From NCBI GenBank assembly GCA_003222455.1, contig QHWF01000219.1:1-6980 (forward strand): 6,980 nt of DNA. The letters run 5' to 3'. How positions within the stretch are numbered: position 1 is the first letter of the stretch; the number at the start of each line of letters is the position of its first letter. Positions 6,311 through 6,980 of the stretch are shown piece after piece. The stretch is from Acidobacteriota bacterium. Lineage in GTDB: Bacteria > Acidobacteriota > Vicinamibacteria > Vicinamibacterales > CAVVIG01. A program made the translations under genes and the position numbers. The notes beneath the pieces are model-generated. The model was not told the DNA's origin and did no database searches. It saw only the letters and a program-made list of their open reading frames with translations.

Positions 6311-6339
6311 ATTATACAAACCTTTGCACGGGCTTTCCA
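6311..6339 (-). promoter_or_regulatory. Sigma-70-type promoter for mshA
   Basis: Minus strand TGGAAA (6339-6334, four of six matches to TTGACA), 17 bases, then a perfect TATAAT (6316-6311). The predicted start near 6304 leaves a leader of about 48 bases before the mshA ATG. The leader carries two direct TAAGTT copies (6299-6294 and 6286-6281), 13 bases apart, of unknown meaning. No terminator was seen between the upstream copy's stop and this promoter. Confidence 0.65.
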
Positions 6340-6406
6340 CCTGCAAATGAATCCAAGCGCGAATACGGCGAATTCCTGTCAGGGCTCTGTCAGCTCGCCG
6401 CAGCGA

Positions 6407-6811
6407 TCAGCAGCCAGTCGTCGTCGAGGCGGGGATCGCCGGCGGGTTGGGCGACACCGCGGCGGTGTAGGTGAACTGGCAGGTCGCCAGATTGGATGCC
6501 GAGGTGACTTGAAAGGTCAGCACGCCAGCGAGGGCCGCCGAAGTGTATACACCGGGATCGGTCCGAAGGGTGGCGATAATTCCTGCCGCGTCACCCGTGG
6601 GATACCGGTTCGTCATCGTGATGGCAACGCCTTCCACGGTAACCGACGCGTTCGACGCCAAGTTTGAAGCGAGCTGCAGCGCGTTCGTCAAGGTCGCAGC
6701 AGAGCTCACCGCGGCGCGCAATCCGTTCAAGGACGCCGCGCGAGCCTGGGAAGTGACGTCGATGAACTTGATCAGCTCGATTAAAGTGAAGCCGTTGGAT
6801 TGTTTCGTCAC
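6407..6811 (-). CDS. MshA-like pilin copy lacking the hydrophobic N-terminal helix (probable pseudogene or silent copy)
   Basis: Encodes 134 residues from GTG at 6811-6809, with an excellent Shine-Dalgarno (GGAGG, seven bases away). The leader MTKQSNG and the cleavage motif FTLIELI are intact. They run straight into KFIDVTSQARAA: the 15 residues 15-29 of the intact MshA, the core of its membrane/assembly helix, are missing as an exact 45-bp in-frame deletion. From there to the stop it is nearly identical to MshA, differing only at A109L, G110A and V113L (intact-copy numbering), and it keeps the two C-terminal cysteines. Known pilins need this helix for membrane insertion and filament packing, so the product should not assemble. 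It may be a dead duplicate or an untranslocated protein, or a sequence donor for recombination with mshA. The frame is fully open, so the loss may be recent. Confidence 0.8.
   Translation of the reverse strand: MTKQSNGFTLIELIKFIDVTSQARAASLNGLRAAVSSAATLTNALQLASNLASNASVTVEGVAITMTNRYPTGDAAGIIATLRTDPGVYTSAALAGVLTFQVTSASNLATCQFTYTAAVSPNPPAIPASTTTGC
6411..6770 (-). repeat. Direct repeat copy 2 (pilin body, in the deleted copy)
   Basis: Partner of 5811-6170. The region downstream of the stop and the 5' leader plus upstream flank are unrelated between copies, so the homology is confined to the pilin coding body. Repeats this similar and close can recombine, which would delete or exchange the intervening mshA promoter. 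Confidence 0.93.
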
Positions 6812-6816
6812 TTTGC

Positions 6817-6823
6817 TTCCTCC
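6817..6823 (-). promoter_or_regulatory. Strong ribosome binding site of the deleted mshA copy
   Basis: Minus strand GGAGGAA lies six to seven bases before GTG. It is stronger than the site of the intact mshA and supports GTG as the real start. It differs from the intact gene's site, so the two genes do not share 5' flanks. Confidence 0.6.
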
Positions 6824-6914
6824 AAGAACTCGAGAGCTTGTGATTTCAATTTGACGCGCTTGGACGCTCCTGCCCGGTTAAACGCAATTCTCGCGCCTAT
6901 TGCCTGTAAAACCA

Positions 6915-6920
6915 AGTATA
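6915..6920 (-). promoter_or_regulatory. Possible -10 element upstream of the deleted mshA copy
   Basis: Minus strand TATACT matches five of six positions of TATAAT, but no acceptable -35 hexamer is found 16-18 bases upstream. The distance to the GTG start is about 100 bases. The rest of 6824-6980 shows nothing else recognisable. Whether this copy is transcribed cannot be decided from the sequence. Confidence 0.25.
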
Positions 6921-6980
6921 GGGCATCACCGGCTCGACTCGCATTCCCGTCATCCGCTTGCGCTCTGAATCCGATTCCGC

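Noticed and set aside
6324..6341. Possible sigma-54 (-24/-12) site upstream of mshA
   Set aside because: The GG and GC elements are nine rather than ten bases apart and the rest of the consensus is absent; the TATAAT promoter in the same place fits better.

Overview
The window is a high-GC segment in which every convincing gene lies on the minus strand. It encodes part of a mannose-sensitive-haemagglutinin (MSHA)-type type IV pilus locus. The gene families, the GC-rich codon use and the 'SQQINLYNP' start of the PilN-like gene at the left edge suggest a proteobacterium. A betaproteobacterium with a chromosomal msh cluster is most likely, but this is inference and no species can be named.

In the direction of transcription (high to low coordinates), the first gene is a GTG-started mshA-like pilin gene (6407-6811). 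It is an almost exact copy of the next gene but lacks the codons for the hydrophobic N-terminal helix. An intact major pilin gene, mshA (5807-6256), follows with its own TATAAT-type promoter (6311-6339). A strong hairpin plus T-tract (5734-5771) closes the mshA unit. Then come four tightly overlapping minor-prepilin genes, mshC (5172-5681), mshD (4690-5175), mshO (4100-4690) and mshP (3177-4100). After a 74-nt gap is a secreted protein of about four Ig-like domains (1315-3102) in the place where mshQ normally sits. A 320-nt AT-richer gap follows, carrying a good promoter that overlaps a perfect 13-bp palindrome. The last genes are mshI (53-994) and the first 18 codons of a PilN-like assembly gene (1-56), which continues outside the window.

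The genes form a coherent system. MshA builds the pilus shaft, and MshC, MshD, MshO and MshP are minor pilins expected to prime assembly or sit at the tip. The Ig-repeat protein is a candidate tip or surface-associated factor. MshI and the PilN-like protein form the inner-membrane assembly platform. The prepilin peptidase, ATPases, secretin and platform protein are not in this window.

The most unusual feature is the duplicated pilin. The two copies match at 352 of 360 positions over a direct repeat offset by exactly 600 bp. The upstream copy has lost precisely 45 bp encoding the membrane/assembly helix and has a different 5' end. The only amino-acid differences in the shared body fall in one five-residue patch, and all other substitutions are silent. 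This looks like a recombinant or silent pilin copy. Other notable points are the MshP protein, about twice the usual length with two tandem beta-type modules, and the non-canonical protein in the mshQ position.
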